Assembly: GCA_964344135.1 (NCBI GenBank)
Contig: CAYFMF010000009.1
Coordinates: 1-49,245 of the forward strand
DNA from: Thiopontia sp964344135
GTDB lineage: Bacteria > Pseudomonadota > Gammaproteobacteria > GCF-002020875
DNA: 49,245 nucleotides
Reading direction: 5' to 3'
A program made the translations under genes and the position numbers. Numbering within the stretch: position 1 is the first letter of the stretch; each line of letters starts with the position of its first letter. Below, one piece after another: positions 6,912-14,637 of this stretch. The notes beneath the pieces are model-generated. The model worked only from the letters and a program-made list of their open reading frames with translations. It was not told the origin of the DNA and did not search any database.

Positions 6912-7095
6912 ACAGTAGTGGTAATCACGCGCCGGCTTTGCAGTGGATTACAGGCCGACTTGAAGTTGCGCGCTGTAATTGACTGGCACAACAGGATGGT
7001 GCATCTGAGTGTCTGAGCGAAGCGAGTTGTCAGATGCGCTGTTGGGTTAGTCGATTACAGAGATTCGAGCAACCTGGAGGCGCGTGATCTACTGT
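6912..7095. repeat. Long imperfect inverted-repeat element between algC and argB
   Basis: Outer arms ACAGTAG plus ATCACGCGCC (6912-6918, 6924-6933) pair with GGCGCGTGAT plus CTACTGT (7079-7095), broken only by a 5-base bulge. Inside are a GATTACAG/CTGTAATT pair and a hairpin GCATCTGA (7001-7008) with TCAGATGC (7030-7037). No coding frame is seen. It interrupts an otherwise tight conserved gene cluster and looks like a small non-autonomous repeat element. Confidence 0.5.
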
Positions 7096-7102
7096 AAAGC
7101 CG

Positions 7103-8479
7103 TTAAAATGGCAGTTCAAGATCCGATTGTACGTTCAGAAGCTGCTGACGGAAAGCCTGCTGTACCTGCTGCAGCGCCGCCTCACTCTCCGCCTCAAACC
7201 GGAGCACCAGCACCGGGGTGGTATTGGAGGGGCGGACCAGCCCCCAGCCGTGCGGATAGTCCACTCGCAGCCCGTCAATGGCATTGACCTCCGCACCACT
7301 GAAATCGGCCTGCTGTTTGAGCCGCTCCATGAACGCATAGTGCTCCCCCTCAGAAAACTGGATATTGAGCTCCGGGGTATTGACCGTATCGGGCAGTTCG
7401 CCAAAGATCTCTGCCGTTGGTCGGCTCTCTGCAGATATGATCTCCAGCAGCCGTGCCGCGGTATAGAGGGCATCGTCAAAGCCGTACCAGCGCTCCCTGA
7501 AGAAGATATGGCCGCTCATCTCCCCAGCCAGCAGGGCACCACTCTCCCTCAGCTTCTTCTTGATAAAGGAGTGGCCGGTCTTCCACATCGTCGCCACCCC
7601 CCCGGCCTGGCGGATGATCTGCGGCAGATTGCGGGTACACTTGACGTCGTAGATGATCTCTCCACCCGGGTTTCTGGAGAGGATATCCCGGGCATAGAGC
7701 ATCATCTGTCGATCCGGGAAGATGAGATTGCCAGCCGAGTCGATCACCCCCAGTCGATCGCCGTCCCCATCAAAGGCGAGCCCCAGATCGGCCCCGCTCT
7801 CCACCACTTTCTGTCTCAGCTCTGCAACATTCTCCGGTTTGCTGGGGTCGGGGTGGTGGTTGGGAAAGGTTCCATCCACCTCGCAGTAGAGCTCCGTGAC
7901 CTCACACCCCAGTGCACGCAGCAACTCCGGTGCAAAGCCACCGGCCACCCCATTTCCACAATCCACAATGACCTCGAGTGGGCGATGGATCTCGACACCG
8001 GAGACGATACGCTCAATGTAGTCACCCCTGATCTCCTGCCGGCGTATTGACCCCTCACCCGTCACCAGATCATCCTCCATAATGCGGCGCCGCAACTCCT
8101 GAATGGCATCGGCGGAGAGGGTCTCCCCTGCGGCCACGATCTTGAGTCCGTTGTAGTTGGGGGGGTTGTGGCTCCCGGTCACCGCCACACAGGAGGAGGC
8201 CTGCAGGTGGACGGCAGCAAAGTAGATGGCCGGGGTTGGGGCCTGGCCAATATCGATCACCTCCATCCCGGAGTGGTGCAGCCCACGCATCAGCGCCTCC
8301 TGCAGTGATGGGCCCGAGAGGCGGCCATCACGCCCCACCACAATGGTGCTGGCACCCCGGGCCTGGCTCTCGCTGCCCACCGCCCTGCCGATCTGCTCCA
8401 CCACCTCCTCGGTCAGGGTCTCACCAACAATGCCGCGGATGTCATAGGCACGAAAGATTGATTCCGGAAGTTCGATCAT
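7103..8479 (-). CDS. algC: Phosphomannomutase/phosphoglucomutase
   Basis: A 458-residue alpha-D-phosphohexomutase interconverting hexose 6- and 1-phosphates for envelope polysaccharides. The phosphoserine loop is VAVTGSHNPP (Ser103), the metal loop is AFDGDGDRLG, the sugar-binding loop is GEMSGHIFF, and the phosphate-binding loop near the end is RPSNTTPVLVLRFEA. This length and context (dut-algC-argB) match Pseudomonas AlgC. The ATG at 8479 has AAGGGGG six to eight bases upstream and starts three bases after the dut stop codon, so the two are almost surely co-transcribed. Confidence 0.95.
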   Translation of the reverse strand: MIELPESIFRAYDIRGIVGETLTEEVVEQIGRAVGSESQARGASTIVVGRDGRLSGPSLQEALMRGLHHSGMEVIDIGQAPTPAIYFAAVHLQASSCVAVTGSHNPPNYNGLKIVAAGETLSADAIQELRRRIMEDDLVTGEGSIRRQEIRGDYIERIVSGVEIHRPLEVIVDCGNGVAGGFAPELLRALGCEVTELYCEVDGTFPNHHPDPSKPENVAELRQKVVESGADLGLAFDGDGDRLGVIDSAGNLIFPDRQMMLYARDILSRNPGGEIIYDVKCTRNLPQIIRQAGGVATMWKTGHSFIKKKLRESGALLAGEMSGHIFFRERWYGFDDALYTAARLLEIISAESRPTAEIFGELPDTVNTPELNIQFSEGEHYAFMERLKQQADFSGAEVNAIDGLRVDYPHGWGLVRPSNTTPVLVLRFEAESEAALQQVQQAFRQQLLNVQSDLELPF

Positions 8480-8482
8480 CTG

Positions 8483-8938
8483 CTACCCCCTTCCGGTATG
8501 GCCAAAACCACCGGCACCACGCTCCGAGACATCAAACGCCTCCACCACCTCGAACTCGGCCTGAATCACCGGAACAAAGACCATCTGTGCAATCCGCTCC
8601 CCCGGCTCCACGGTAAAGGTTCTGTTGCCGCGGTTCCAGCAGGAGACAAAAACCTGCCCCTGGTAGTCGGAGTCGATCAGCCCCACCAGATTGCCCAACA
8701 CCACCCCATGCTTGTGTCCCAGTCCGGAGCGGGGAAGCAGGGTGGCCGCCATCTTCGCATCCTGCATATGGATCGCAATTCCGGTCGGGATCAGCTCGGT
8801 CTGCCCGGGCTCGAGTTCCAGCGGTCCATCGATACAGGCCCGCAGATCCATCCCTGCGGAGCCCTCGGTTGCATAGTGTGGCAGCGGGTACTCCGTCCCG
8901 ATGCGCGCGTCCAGAATCTTCAGCTCAACCTTTTTCAT
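8483..8938 (-). CDS. dut: dUTP diphosphatase
   Basis: A 151-residue trimeric dUTPase, which hydrolyses dUTP to dUMP and diphosphate, keeping uracil out of DNA and feeding dTMP synthesis. All five motifs are visible: GSAGMDLRA, PRSGLG, GLIDSDYQG, PGERIAQMVF and the C-terminal ERGAGGFGHTG arm that closes over the active site. It follows coaBC by 18 bases, the classical coaBC-dut arrangement. An AGAGG lies about five bases before the ATG. Confidence 0.97.
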   Translation of the reverse strand: MKKVELKILDARIGTEYPLPHYATEGSAGMDLRACIDGPLELEPGQTELIPTGIAIHMQDAKMAATLLPRSGLGHKHGVVLGNLVGLIDSDYQGQVFVSCWNRGNRTFTVEPGERIAQMVFVPVIQAEFEVVEAFDVSERGAGGFGHTGRG

Positions 8939-8956
8939 CCATCCTCTCCCGTGCCG

Positions 8957-10186
8957 TTAACTTGGCAGAACGGCTTTTGGCATCCTCTCTGCAATAATTG
9001 TAATCAGTTGTCTCGCCAACTGCTGCTTGGTGGCTTGTGGCAGCACCTGCTCACCCCCCTCCCAGAAGAGGGTCAGGACATTCTCATCGGCATCAAATCC
9101 GGTACCGGGCTCACCCACATGGTTGGCAGCGATGATATCCACCCCCTTCGCCTCCCGCTTCTGTCGTGCATGGCGCTCAAGGTGTTCCGTCTCCGCGGCA
9201 AACCCCACGGTAAAGGGTGGGTCCAGGCGCACCGCGACCTCGGCGAGAATATCACGATTCCTCACCATCCTGAGGGTCATCTCCTCTCCTCTGGAACCAC
9301 CCTTCTTGATCTTCTGATCGGCAACCTCGGCAGGCCGATAGTCGGCAACGGCGGCCGTTGCTATAAAGAGTGTTGCCGTGGCCACCTCCTGCTCCACAAC
9401 GGTTGCCATCTCCTCCGCCTGCTCCACATCGATCCGGCGCACACTGCGCGGAGTCTCCAGTGCAACCGGACCGGCCACCAGGGTCACCGTAGCACCCGCT
9501 TCCATCGCTGCGCGGGCGATGGCAAACCCCATCTTCCCCGAGCTGCGGTTGGTGATGAAACGGACCGGGTCCAGTGGCTCCCGGGTGGGGCCTGCGGTAA
9601 TCAGCACGCGTTGGCCCTGCAGTATTCCGGACTCAAACTGTGCGGCTGCCGCCTTCAGAATCTCTGCGGGTTCGGCCATGCGGCCCGGCCCCACCTCGCC
9701 ACAGGCCTGCTCCCCCAGCGTGGGCCCCACCATCTCAATACCGCCTGCCTCGAGTTGTGCGACATTTTTCTCTGTTGCCGGATCCCGCCACATCTGCCGG
9801 TTCATGGCGGGAGCCAGCAGCTGGGGAGCGGTTGTTGCACGGCAGATCGCCGTCAGAAGATCATCGGCACGACCCGCGACATGGCGTGCCAGAAAGTCGG
9901 CCGTTGCCGGGGCCACCAGCAGCAGATCGGCCCAGCGGGCCAGCTCGATATGGCCCATCCCCGCCTCTGCCTCGGGGTCGAGAAGGGTGGTATGGACCGG
10001 GTTTCCCGAGAGTGCCTGAAAGGTGAGTGGACCCACGAACTGCTGTGCCGCATCGGTCATCACCACGCGCACCTCGGCACCCGCCTTGACCAGAAGACGC
10101 AGCAGCTCGGCACTCTTGTAGGCGGCAATCCCGCCCGTAACCCCCAACAGGATCCTGCGATTCTGCAGTGTTGCACTATCACTCAT
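8957..10186 (-). CDS. coaBC: Bifunctional phosphopantothenoylcysteine decarboxylase / phosphopantothenate-cysteine ligase
   Basis: A 409-residue fusion. The N-terminal flavoprotein CoaC domain starts RRILLGVTGGIAAYKSAELLR and carries the APAMNRQMW and LVAPATADF segments; the C-terminal CoaB ligase domain carries ITAGPTREPLDPVRFITN and SSGKMGFAIA. Together they convert 4'-phosphopantothenate plus cysteine to 4'-phosphopantetheine in CoA synthesis; coaE in this window makes the last step. It is divergent from radC, as in relatives. A TATACT box lies only nine bases upstream of the ATG and no ribosome-binding site is visible, so the mRNA may be nearly leaderless. Confidence 0.95.
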   Translation of the reverse strand: MSDSATLQNRRILLGVTGGIAAYKSAELLRLLVKAGAEVRVVMTDAAQQFVGPLTFQALSGNPVHTTLLDPEAEAGMGHIELARWADLLLVAPATADFLARHVAGRADDLLTAICRATTAPQLLAPAMNRQMWRDPATEKNVAQLEAGGIEMVGPTLGEQACGEVGPGRMAEPAEILKAAAAQFESGILQGQRVLITAGPTREPLDPVRFITNRSSGKMGFAIARAAMEAGATVTLVAGPVALETPRSVRRIDVEQAEEMATVVEQEVATATLFIATAAVADYRPAEVADQKIKKGGSRGEEMTLRMVRNRDILAEVAVRLDPPFTVGFAAETEHLERHARQKREAKGVDIIAANHVGEPGTGFDADENVLTLFWEGGEQVLPQATKQQLARQLITIIAERMPKAVLPS

Positions 10187-10194
10187 GGGGGTGA

Positions 10195-10200
10195 AGTATA
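10195..10200 (-). promoter_or_regulatory. Candidate -10 box of coaBC
   Basis: TATACT on the minus strand ends nine bases upstream of the coaBC ATG. A start about seven bases downstream would leave a leader of only one or two bases. No convincing -35 box is seen. Confidence 0.35.
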
Positions 10201-10381
10201 CAGCACTCCCCCTCCCACTCCTGTTACATAGTGTGGTGCCCGAGACTGTACCGCTTCACTGTTCATGCTGGCCAGGAACGGGAAGCTACAGGGTGATCAG
10301 TAACATTTTGTAACCCAACAGCGCGCTCTGGAGGCAATCCTCTGATCTGTCACCAACCAGACCACGATATAGGGAGGACCC

Positions 10382-11059
10382 ATGGCCATTACCGACTGGC
10401 CCGAGGGTGAACGGCCACGGGAGAAGCTGCTGGAGCGGGGGGCGGAGAGCCTCTCCGACGCCGAGTTGCTGGCCATCTTCCTGCGCACCGGGGTCAAGGG
10501 GAAGTCCGCCGTTGATCTGGCACGTGATCTGCTTCATGAGTTTGGCGGGCTACGCCCACTGCTGGAGGCGAGCCGGGAGCAGTTCTGCGCCGCCCGGGGG
10601 CTGGGAGATGCAAAATTTGTCCAGCTCCAGGCTACACTGGAGATCTCCTCCCGGCATCTCAGAGCCGAGTTGCAGAGAGGGGATGCAGTCACCAGCCCGG
10701 AGCTGACCCGAAGCTATCTTAGCGCCCGTCTGCGGGGGTTTCCCCATGAGGCCTTTGGCGCACTCTTCCTCGACAACCGCCACCGTGTCATCACATTCGA
10801 GGTCCTCTTTACCGGCACCATTGATGGCGCCTCTGTCCACCCCCGTGAGGTGATCCGGCGGGCACTGCACCACAATGCCGCGGCCATCATCTTCGCCCAC
10901 AACCACCCATCGGGGGTGGCCGAACCGAGCCGTGCGGATCACGCCATCACCCGACAACTGCGCGGGGCACTGGAGCAGGTCGATATACGGGTACTGGATC
11001 ACATTATCATTGGGGATGGAGCGCTCACCACCTCACTGGCTGAGTGCGGAATGCTCTGA
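10382..11059 (+). CDS. radC: RadC-family JAB/MPN-domain protein
   Basis: A 225-residue RadC/YicR protein. It has an N-terminal helix-hairpin-helix region (REKLLERGAESLSDAELLAIFLRTG, and ARGLGDAKF) and a C-terminal JAB1/MPN metal-binding domain with the HNHPSG motif and a downstream Asp (AHNHPSG...SRADHAITRQL). Despite the name, a role in DNA repair has not been confirmed for E. coli RadC, and the activity is unknown. The ATG at 10382 has GGGAGG at ideal spacing. Its stop codon overlaps the ATG of the next gene, a pilin, which suggests co-transcription. Confidence 0.93.
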   Translation: MAITDWPEGERPREKLLERGAESLSDAELLAIFLRTGVKGKSAVDLARDLLHEFGGLRPLLEASREQFCAARGLGDAKFVQLQATLEISSRHLRAELQRGDAVTSPELTRSYLSARLRGFPHEAFGALFLDNRHRVITFEVLFTGTIDGASVHPREVIRRALHHNAAAIIFAHNHPSGVAEPSRADHAITRQLRGALEQVDIRVLDHIIIGDGALTTSLAECGML

Positions 11060-11610
11060 TGCGCGGCTTCACCCTTCCGGAGCTGCTGATCACCCTGGCA
11101 CTGCTTGCAATCCTGGTTGCAGAGCTCACCCCCGACCTCTCCTCCATACTCCGGCACAACCGGCTCCATGCAGTCGCTACAGGGGTCAGCCACGACCTGC
11201 AACTGGCCCGCAGTGAGGCGATCCAGAGAAACCGCAAGGTCACCCTCTGCAAGAGTGACAACAACTCCCAGTGCAACAGCTCGGCGGAGTGGGAGTCCGG
11301 CTGGATCCTGTTTGAAAACCTGGATGGTGACGGCAGGATTGACGCTGGAGATACGATTCTCCAGGTCGGTGAACCACTCCCGAGTGGCATCACGATGCGC
11401 GGAGCGGGCAATTTCAGAAACCGTATCACCTACAAGCCAACCGGGGACTCTACCAGCTTCAGCCGCCTGACACTCTGCGGCGGAAACCAGCTGGAGGGGG
11501 CACAGGTGATCTATATCAACAGCACGGGACGGATCCGTATTGGCGAGGACAGTGATGGGGACAATATCCCGGAGGATGGCAGTGGTGACAACATCACCAG
11601 CTGCGGGTAG
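11059..11610 (+). CDS. GspH/FimT-family type IV minor pilin (pseudopilin)
   Basis: A 183-residue prepilin. Starting at the ATG that overlaps the radC stop (TGATG), it has the very short leader MRG followed by FTLPELLITLALLAILVAEL: the prepilin peptidase cleavage site G^F with Glu5 and the hydrophobic stalk helix. The distal region carries paired cysteines (TLCKSDNNSQCNS, TLCGG, TSCG) and a GspH-like domain. FimT/GspH pilins prime type IV pilus assembly and some bind DNA during uptake. An in-frame ATG at 11044 exists inside radC but would give a leader atypical for the family. Confidence 0.85.
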   Translation: MRGFTLPELLITLALLAILVAELTPDLSSILRHNRLHAVATGVSHDLQLARSEAIQRNRKVTLCKSDNNSQCNSSAEWESGWILFENLDGDGRIDAGDTILQVGEPLPSGITMRGAGNFRNRITYKPTGDSTSFSRLTLCGGNQLEGAQVIYINSTGRIRIGEDSDGDNIPEDGSGDNITSCG

Positions 11611-12001
11611 GCAAACTTTCAGTGGCCTCACCCTGCTGGAGCTACTGGTCTCACTGGCTGTTATCGCGATACTGGCTACCATCGCCATCCCCGCCTATGA
11701 GGAGCAGCTGGTTCAGGGGCGGCGCAGTGATGCCACCACCGCACTGACCACCTTCTCCCAGCGGGTTGAGCGCCATTTTCTGGAGAATGGGAGCTATGGC
11801 GGGGCATCCACCGCACTCTACAGGGAGCGTTCAACGGAGGGCCACTATCTGCTCTCCATTACGGTCGTTGGCAGCGGTTACCGGCTGGAGGCGACCCCGG
11901 AGGGGGTGCAGTCTGCCGATACCCTCTGCGCAGGGTATACCCTGAACGAGAAGGGGGAGCGCGGGGTCACCGGATCCGGCACTCTCTCGGAGTGTTGGTG
12001 A
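11582..12001 (+). CDS. PilE-like type IV pilin
   Basis: A type IV prepilin of about 139 residues. The cleavage motif TFSG^LTLLELLVSLAVIAIL is preceded by a short leader; position 1 of the mature protein is Leu rather than the usual Phe, and Glu5 is present. The C-terminal Cys pair (TLCAGYTL...LSECW) matches the D-region disulfide of PilE-type minor pilins. The GTG at 11582 is chosen because GGAGG lies six bases upstream; an ATG at 11576 directly abuts that GGAGG. It overlaps the preceding pilin gene by 29 bases. Its own major pilin and pilB/T genes are not in the window. Confidence 0.8.
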   Translation: MVTTSPAAGRQTFSGLTLLELLVSLAVIAILATIAIPAYEEQLVQGRRSDATTALTTFSQRVERHFLENGSYGGASTALYRERSTEGHYLLSITVVGSGYRLEATPEGVQSADTLCAGYTLNEKGERGVTGSGTLSECW

Positions 12002-12012
12002 TTATCCGCCCC

Positions 12013-12948
12013 CTATCTCAGCTCGGCCGGTAGCGGGAAAAAGACCTCCTCACGCTCCACAACCGGTTCACCACCCCACTCTGCCCCCAGCTGCTTCAAC
12101 CGCTCGATCACCCCCTGCACCAGGATCTCCGGTGCCGATGCCCCCGCCGAGACTCCGACACACCCTGTCTCATCACCAAACCATGCGGACTGAATCTCAT
12201 CCGCCTGATCAATCAGATAGGCCCTTGCCCCGGAGGTTTCCGCAATCTCCCGCAGGCGGTTGGAGTTTGAGCTGTTGGCCGACCCCACAACCAGCACCAC
12301 CTCACAGCGGGAGGCGAGCCGCTTGATCGCATTCTGCCGGTTCTGTGTTGCATAGCAGATGTCATCCCGCTTCGGGCCCTGAAGTGAGGAGAAACGCTCT
12401 CTCAGCGCATCCACCACAACCGAGGCATCATCCACCGACAGCGTGGTCTGGGTGGCGTAGGCCAGGGATTGCGGGCGGGCAATCTCCAGCTGTGCCGCCG
12501 CCTCTGCACTCTCCACCAGGTGGATCGCCGCTCCCGAGCTCTCTGGATAGCGCCCCAGTGTCCCCTCAACCTCCGGGTGGCCCGCATGTCCGATCAGTAC
12601 AACATCGCGCCCCTCCCGGGCATGCCGTGCAACCTGAAGATGGACCTTGGTTACCAGAGGGCAGGTTGCATCAAACACCTGAAGCCCCCGCTGCCCCGCC
12701 TCCCTCTCCACCGCAGAGGAGACGCCATGGGCACTGAAGATCACCCGCGCCCCCTCCGGGACCTCATCCAGATCCTGTACAAAGATGGCACCACGGGAGC
12801 GGAGCTGGTCAACAACATAGCGGTTATGGACCACCTCGTGACGCACATAGATGGGGGCGCCAAAACGCTCCAGCACCCGCTCCACAATCGCAATGGCACG
12901 CTCCACACCGGCACAGAACCCCCGGGGGCTGGCCAACTCAATTCGCAT
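12013..12948 (-). CDS. ispH: 4-hydroxy-3-methylbut-2-enyl diphosphate reductase
   Basis: A 311-residue IspH, the last enzyme of the MEP isoprenoid pathway, reducing HMBPP to IPP and DMAPP through a [4Fe-4S] cluster. The cluster cysteines are in GFCAGVERA (Cys12), DATCPLVTKVH and DDICYATQNRQ; SANSSNSNRL binds the diphosphate. The ATG at 12948 (MRIELASPRGFCAG) matches the family start; the frame extends upstream but into fkpB. It overlaps fkpB by 11 bases, a common proteobacterial fkpB-ispH pair. It supplies undecaprenyl-phosphate precursors needed by mraY and murG. Confidence 0.96.
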   Translation of the reverse strand: MRIELASPRGFCAGVERAIAIVERVLERFGAPIYVRHEVVHNRYVVDQLRSRGAIFVQDLDEVPEGARVIFSAHGVSSAVEREAGQRGLQVFDATCPLVTKVHLQVARHAREGRDVVLIGHAGHPEVEGTLGRYPESSGAAIHLVESAEAAAQLEIARPQSLAYATQTTLSVDDASVVVDALRERFSSLQGPKRDDICYATQNRQNAIKRLASRCEVVLVVGSANSSNSNRLREIAETSGARAYLIDQADEIQSAWFGDETGCVGVSAGASAPEILVQGVIERLKQLGAEWGGEPVVEREEVFFPLPAELR

Positions 12949-13405
12949 GGTCACCCTCCCCAACGGAAACAATTTCGATCTCAAACTGCAGATCCCGACC
13001 CGCCAGTGGATGGTTGAAATCAACCAGGACCTCCTGCTCGCGGATCTCGACCACGGTTGCGGGGATCTGCTCACCGGAAGGGGTCTCAAAGGAGAGGACC
13101 ACCCCCGGCTCCAGCTCCTGTGAAGCATCAAAAGAGTCACGCGCAAGCGTATGGATCTGGTCGGGCTCCCGCACCCCAAACGCATCCTCAGCGGCCACCA
13201 GAAAGTGCTCCCTGGCACCGGCCGATAGCCCCATCAGCAGCCCCTCCAGCCCGGCGATCAGGGAGCCATCTCCCACACTGAAGAGGAAGGGCTCCTCTCG
13301 AGAGGCAGTGTCGATCTCGACACCATCCGTCATCGAGAGGCTGTAGGCGAGCTCAACCCTCGAGCCTGCCCGGACCACTCTGCCGTTTTTTTCCTGATCA
13401 ACCAT
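12938..13405 (-). CDS. fkpB: FKBP-type peptidyl-prolyl isomerase (SlpA/FkpB)
   Basis: A SlpA-like FKBP of about 155 residues that speeds proline cis-trans isomerisation and acts as a chaperone. The FKBP core (SRVELAYSLSMTDGVEIDT, EPFLFSVGDGSLIAGLEGLLMG, AFGVREPDQIHTL) is interrupted by the IF insert (VVLSFETPSGEQIPATVVEI), and it ends with NHPLAGRDLQFEIEIVSV. The ATG at 13405 is chosen; a TATACT box at 13412-13417 makes the ATGs at 13411 and 13459 unlikely if that is the promoter, and transcription would then begin at or next to the start codon. It is divergent from pilC. Confidence 0.9.
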   Translation of the reverse strand: MVDQEKNGRVVRAGSRVELAYSLSMTDGVEIDTASREEPFLFSVGDGSLIAGLEGLLMGLSAGAREHFLVAAEDAFGVREPDQIHTLARDSFDASQELEPGVVLSFETPSGEQIPATVVEIREQEVLVDFNHPLAGRDLQFEIEIVSVGEGDHAN

Positions 13406-13411
13406 CCGCAT

Positions 13412-13417
13412 AGTATA
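13412..13417 (-). promoter_or_regulatory. Candidate -10 box of fkpB-ispH
   Basis: TATACT on the minus strand ends seven bases before the ATG at 13405. No ribosome-binding site and no good -35 box are present. This suggests a leaderless transcript, but the call rests on the -10 match alone. Confidence 0.35.
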
Positions 13418-13452
13418 CTCGCTACATTCATGGGCCGCCTGGAGCAAACGCA

Positions 13453-14637
13453 GTGACACTCTACTACTGGCGCGGGGTTCACCGTTCCGGGAGAAGTGTG
13501 CGTGGACATCTTCACGCAGTTGATCGCAGAGGGGCTGCCAGCCAGCTTCGGGAGCGGGGGGTGGTCAGGCCATGGCTTCTTCCACTTCCAGGCCGGCTCC
13601 TTCCCGTCTCATCCACACAGATCACCCTGCTGATTCGACAACTCTCCACGCTCCTCACCTCCGGCCTGACACTGGCGCGGGCACTGGAGGGGATTATCCA
13701 GGGACTTCCCGACTCTCCACTGCGGAGGCTCTCAACCGAGATCCTGCTGGAACTCAGACAGGGGAGCCCCTTCTCGGAGGTTGTGGCGTGCCGACCCAGC
13801 CTCTTTGACCCATTCCTGATCCACCTGATCCGCTCGGGCGAGAGTAGCGGAGAGCTCTCTACACTGCTTGCCCGTGGGGCAGAGTACCGTGAACGGAGCC
13901 GTGCCCTCCGACACCAGCTCTGGAGGGCGATCTCCTATCCAGTGGGGGTGCTGCTCTTTACCCTGCTGATCTCGCTCTTCCTCCTGCTGCAGGTGGTTCC
14001 CCAGTTTGAGATACTGTTTCACAACCTGGGGGGGGAGCTTCCCCCACTAACCCGGCAGATTCTCGCCGCTGCCCACTTTCTGGAGGAGAATGTGGTCCAG
14101 CTCATGCTTTTGCTGCTGCTTTCCATCCTCTCAACCGCCCTCTCACTCCGACTCTCTCGCCGTTTCAGATGGAGCAGCGATCGCCTGTTGCTCTCCCTCC
14201 CTCTGATTGGCAACACCCTGGTTGAGGTGATGGTGGCCCGGCTGAGCAGAACGGTCTCCACCCTGCAGGAGGCAGGAGTTCCACTCCACACCGGGCTTGC
14301 CGCCTCCAGGGAGATGACCCGAAACCTCCCTCTGGCAAGCGCAATTCACCAGACCCACCGGGCGGTACTGGAGGGGGCCAGCCTCTCCCAGGCGATCAGC
14401 AGGCAGCGGCTCTTCCCCCCCGTTGCGGTCCAGATGGTACTTGCAGGTGAAGAGAGCGGCCAACTGGCCCAACTGCTTAATCGCCTGGCCGCATATTACG
14501 AGGATCGGGTCGAACAGCGGATTCAGCAGCTGACCACACTGCTTGAGCCACTGCTGATCCTGCTGATTGGTGGCATGGTGGCCGTTTTGGCCATTGCGCT
14601 CTACCAGCCCATCTTCCAGATCGGACACCAGCTGTGA
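13453..14637 (+). CDS. pilC: Type IV pilus inner-membrane platform protein PilC
   Basis: A 394-residue PilC/GspF protein with two T2SF repeats, each ending in hydrophobic helices: the first around LIRQLSTLLTSGLTLARALEGI with helices near residues 150-185 and 200-235, the second with EESGQLAQLLNRLAAYYEDRVEQ and a final helix (LLILLIGGMVAVLAIALYQPIF). PilC is the inner-membrane base on which the assembly ATPase PilB acts. The GTG start at 13453 has GGAG eight bases upstream. pilB, which usually precedes pilC, is absent; the neighbour is fkpB on the other strand. It overlaps pilD by four bases. Confidence 0.93.
   Translation: MTLYYWRGVHRSGRSVRGHLHAVDRRGAASQLRERGVVRPWLLPLPGRLLPVSSTQITLLIRQLSTLLTSGLTLARALEGIIQGLPDSPLRRLSTEILLELRQGSPFSEVVACRPSLFDPFLIHLIRSGESSGELSTLLARGAEYRERSRALRHQLWRAISYPVGVLLFTLLISLFLLLQVVPQFEILFHNLGGELPPLTRQILAAAHFLEENVVQLMLLLLLSILSTALSLRLSRRFRWSSDRLLLSLPLIGNTLVEVMVARLSRTVSTLQEAGVPLHTGLAASREMTRNLPLASAIHQTHRAVLEGASLSQAISRQRLFPPVAVQMVLAGEESGQLAQLLNRLAAYYEDRVEQRIQQLTTLLEPLLILLIGGMVAVLAIALYQPIFQIGHQL

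Noticed and set aside
8498..10231. Long open frame of 577 codons on the plus strand
   Set aside because: It runs antisense to dut and coaBC, which have clear family motifs. Its translation is low-complexity, rich in Gly, His, Leu and Pro, with no recognisable motif.
10312..10324. 13-base match to the algC-argB element as proof of a repeat family
   Set aside because: Thirteen bases with no extended similarity on either side is too little to define a repeat on its own.
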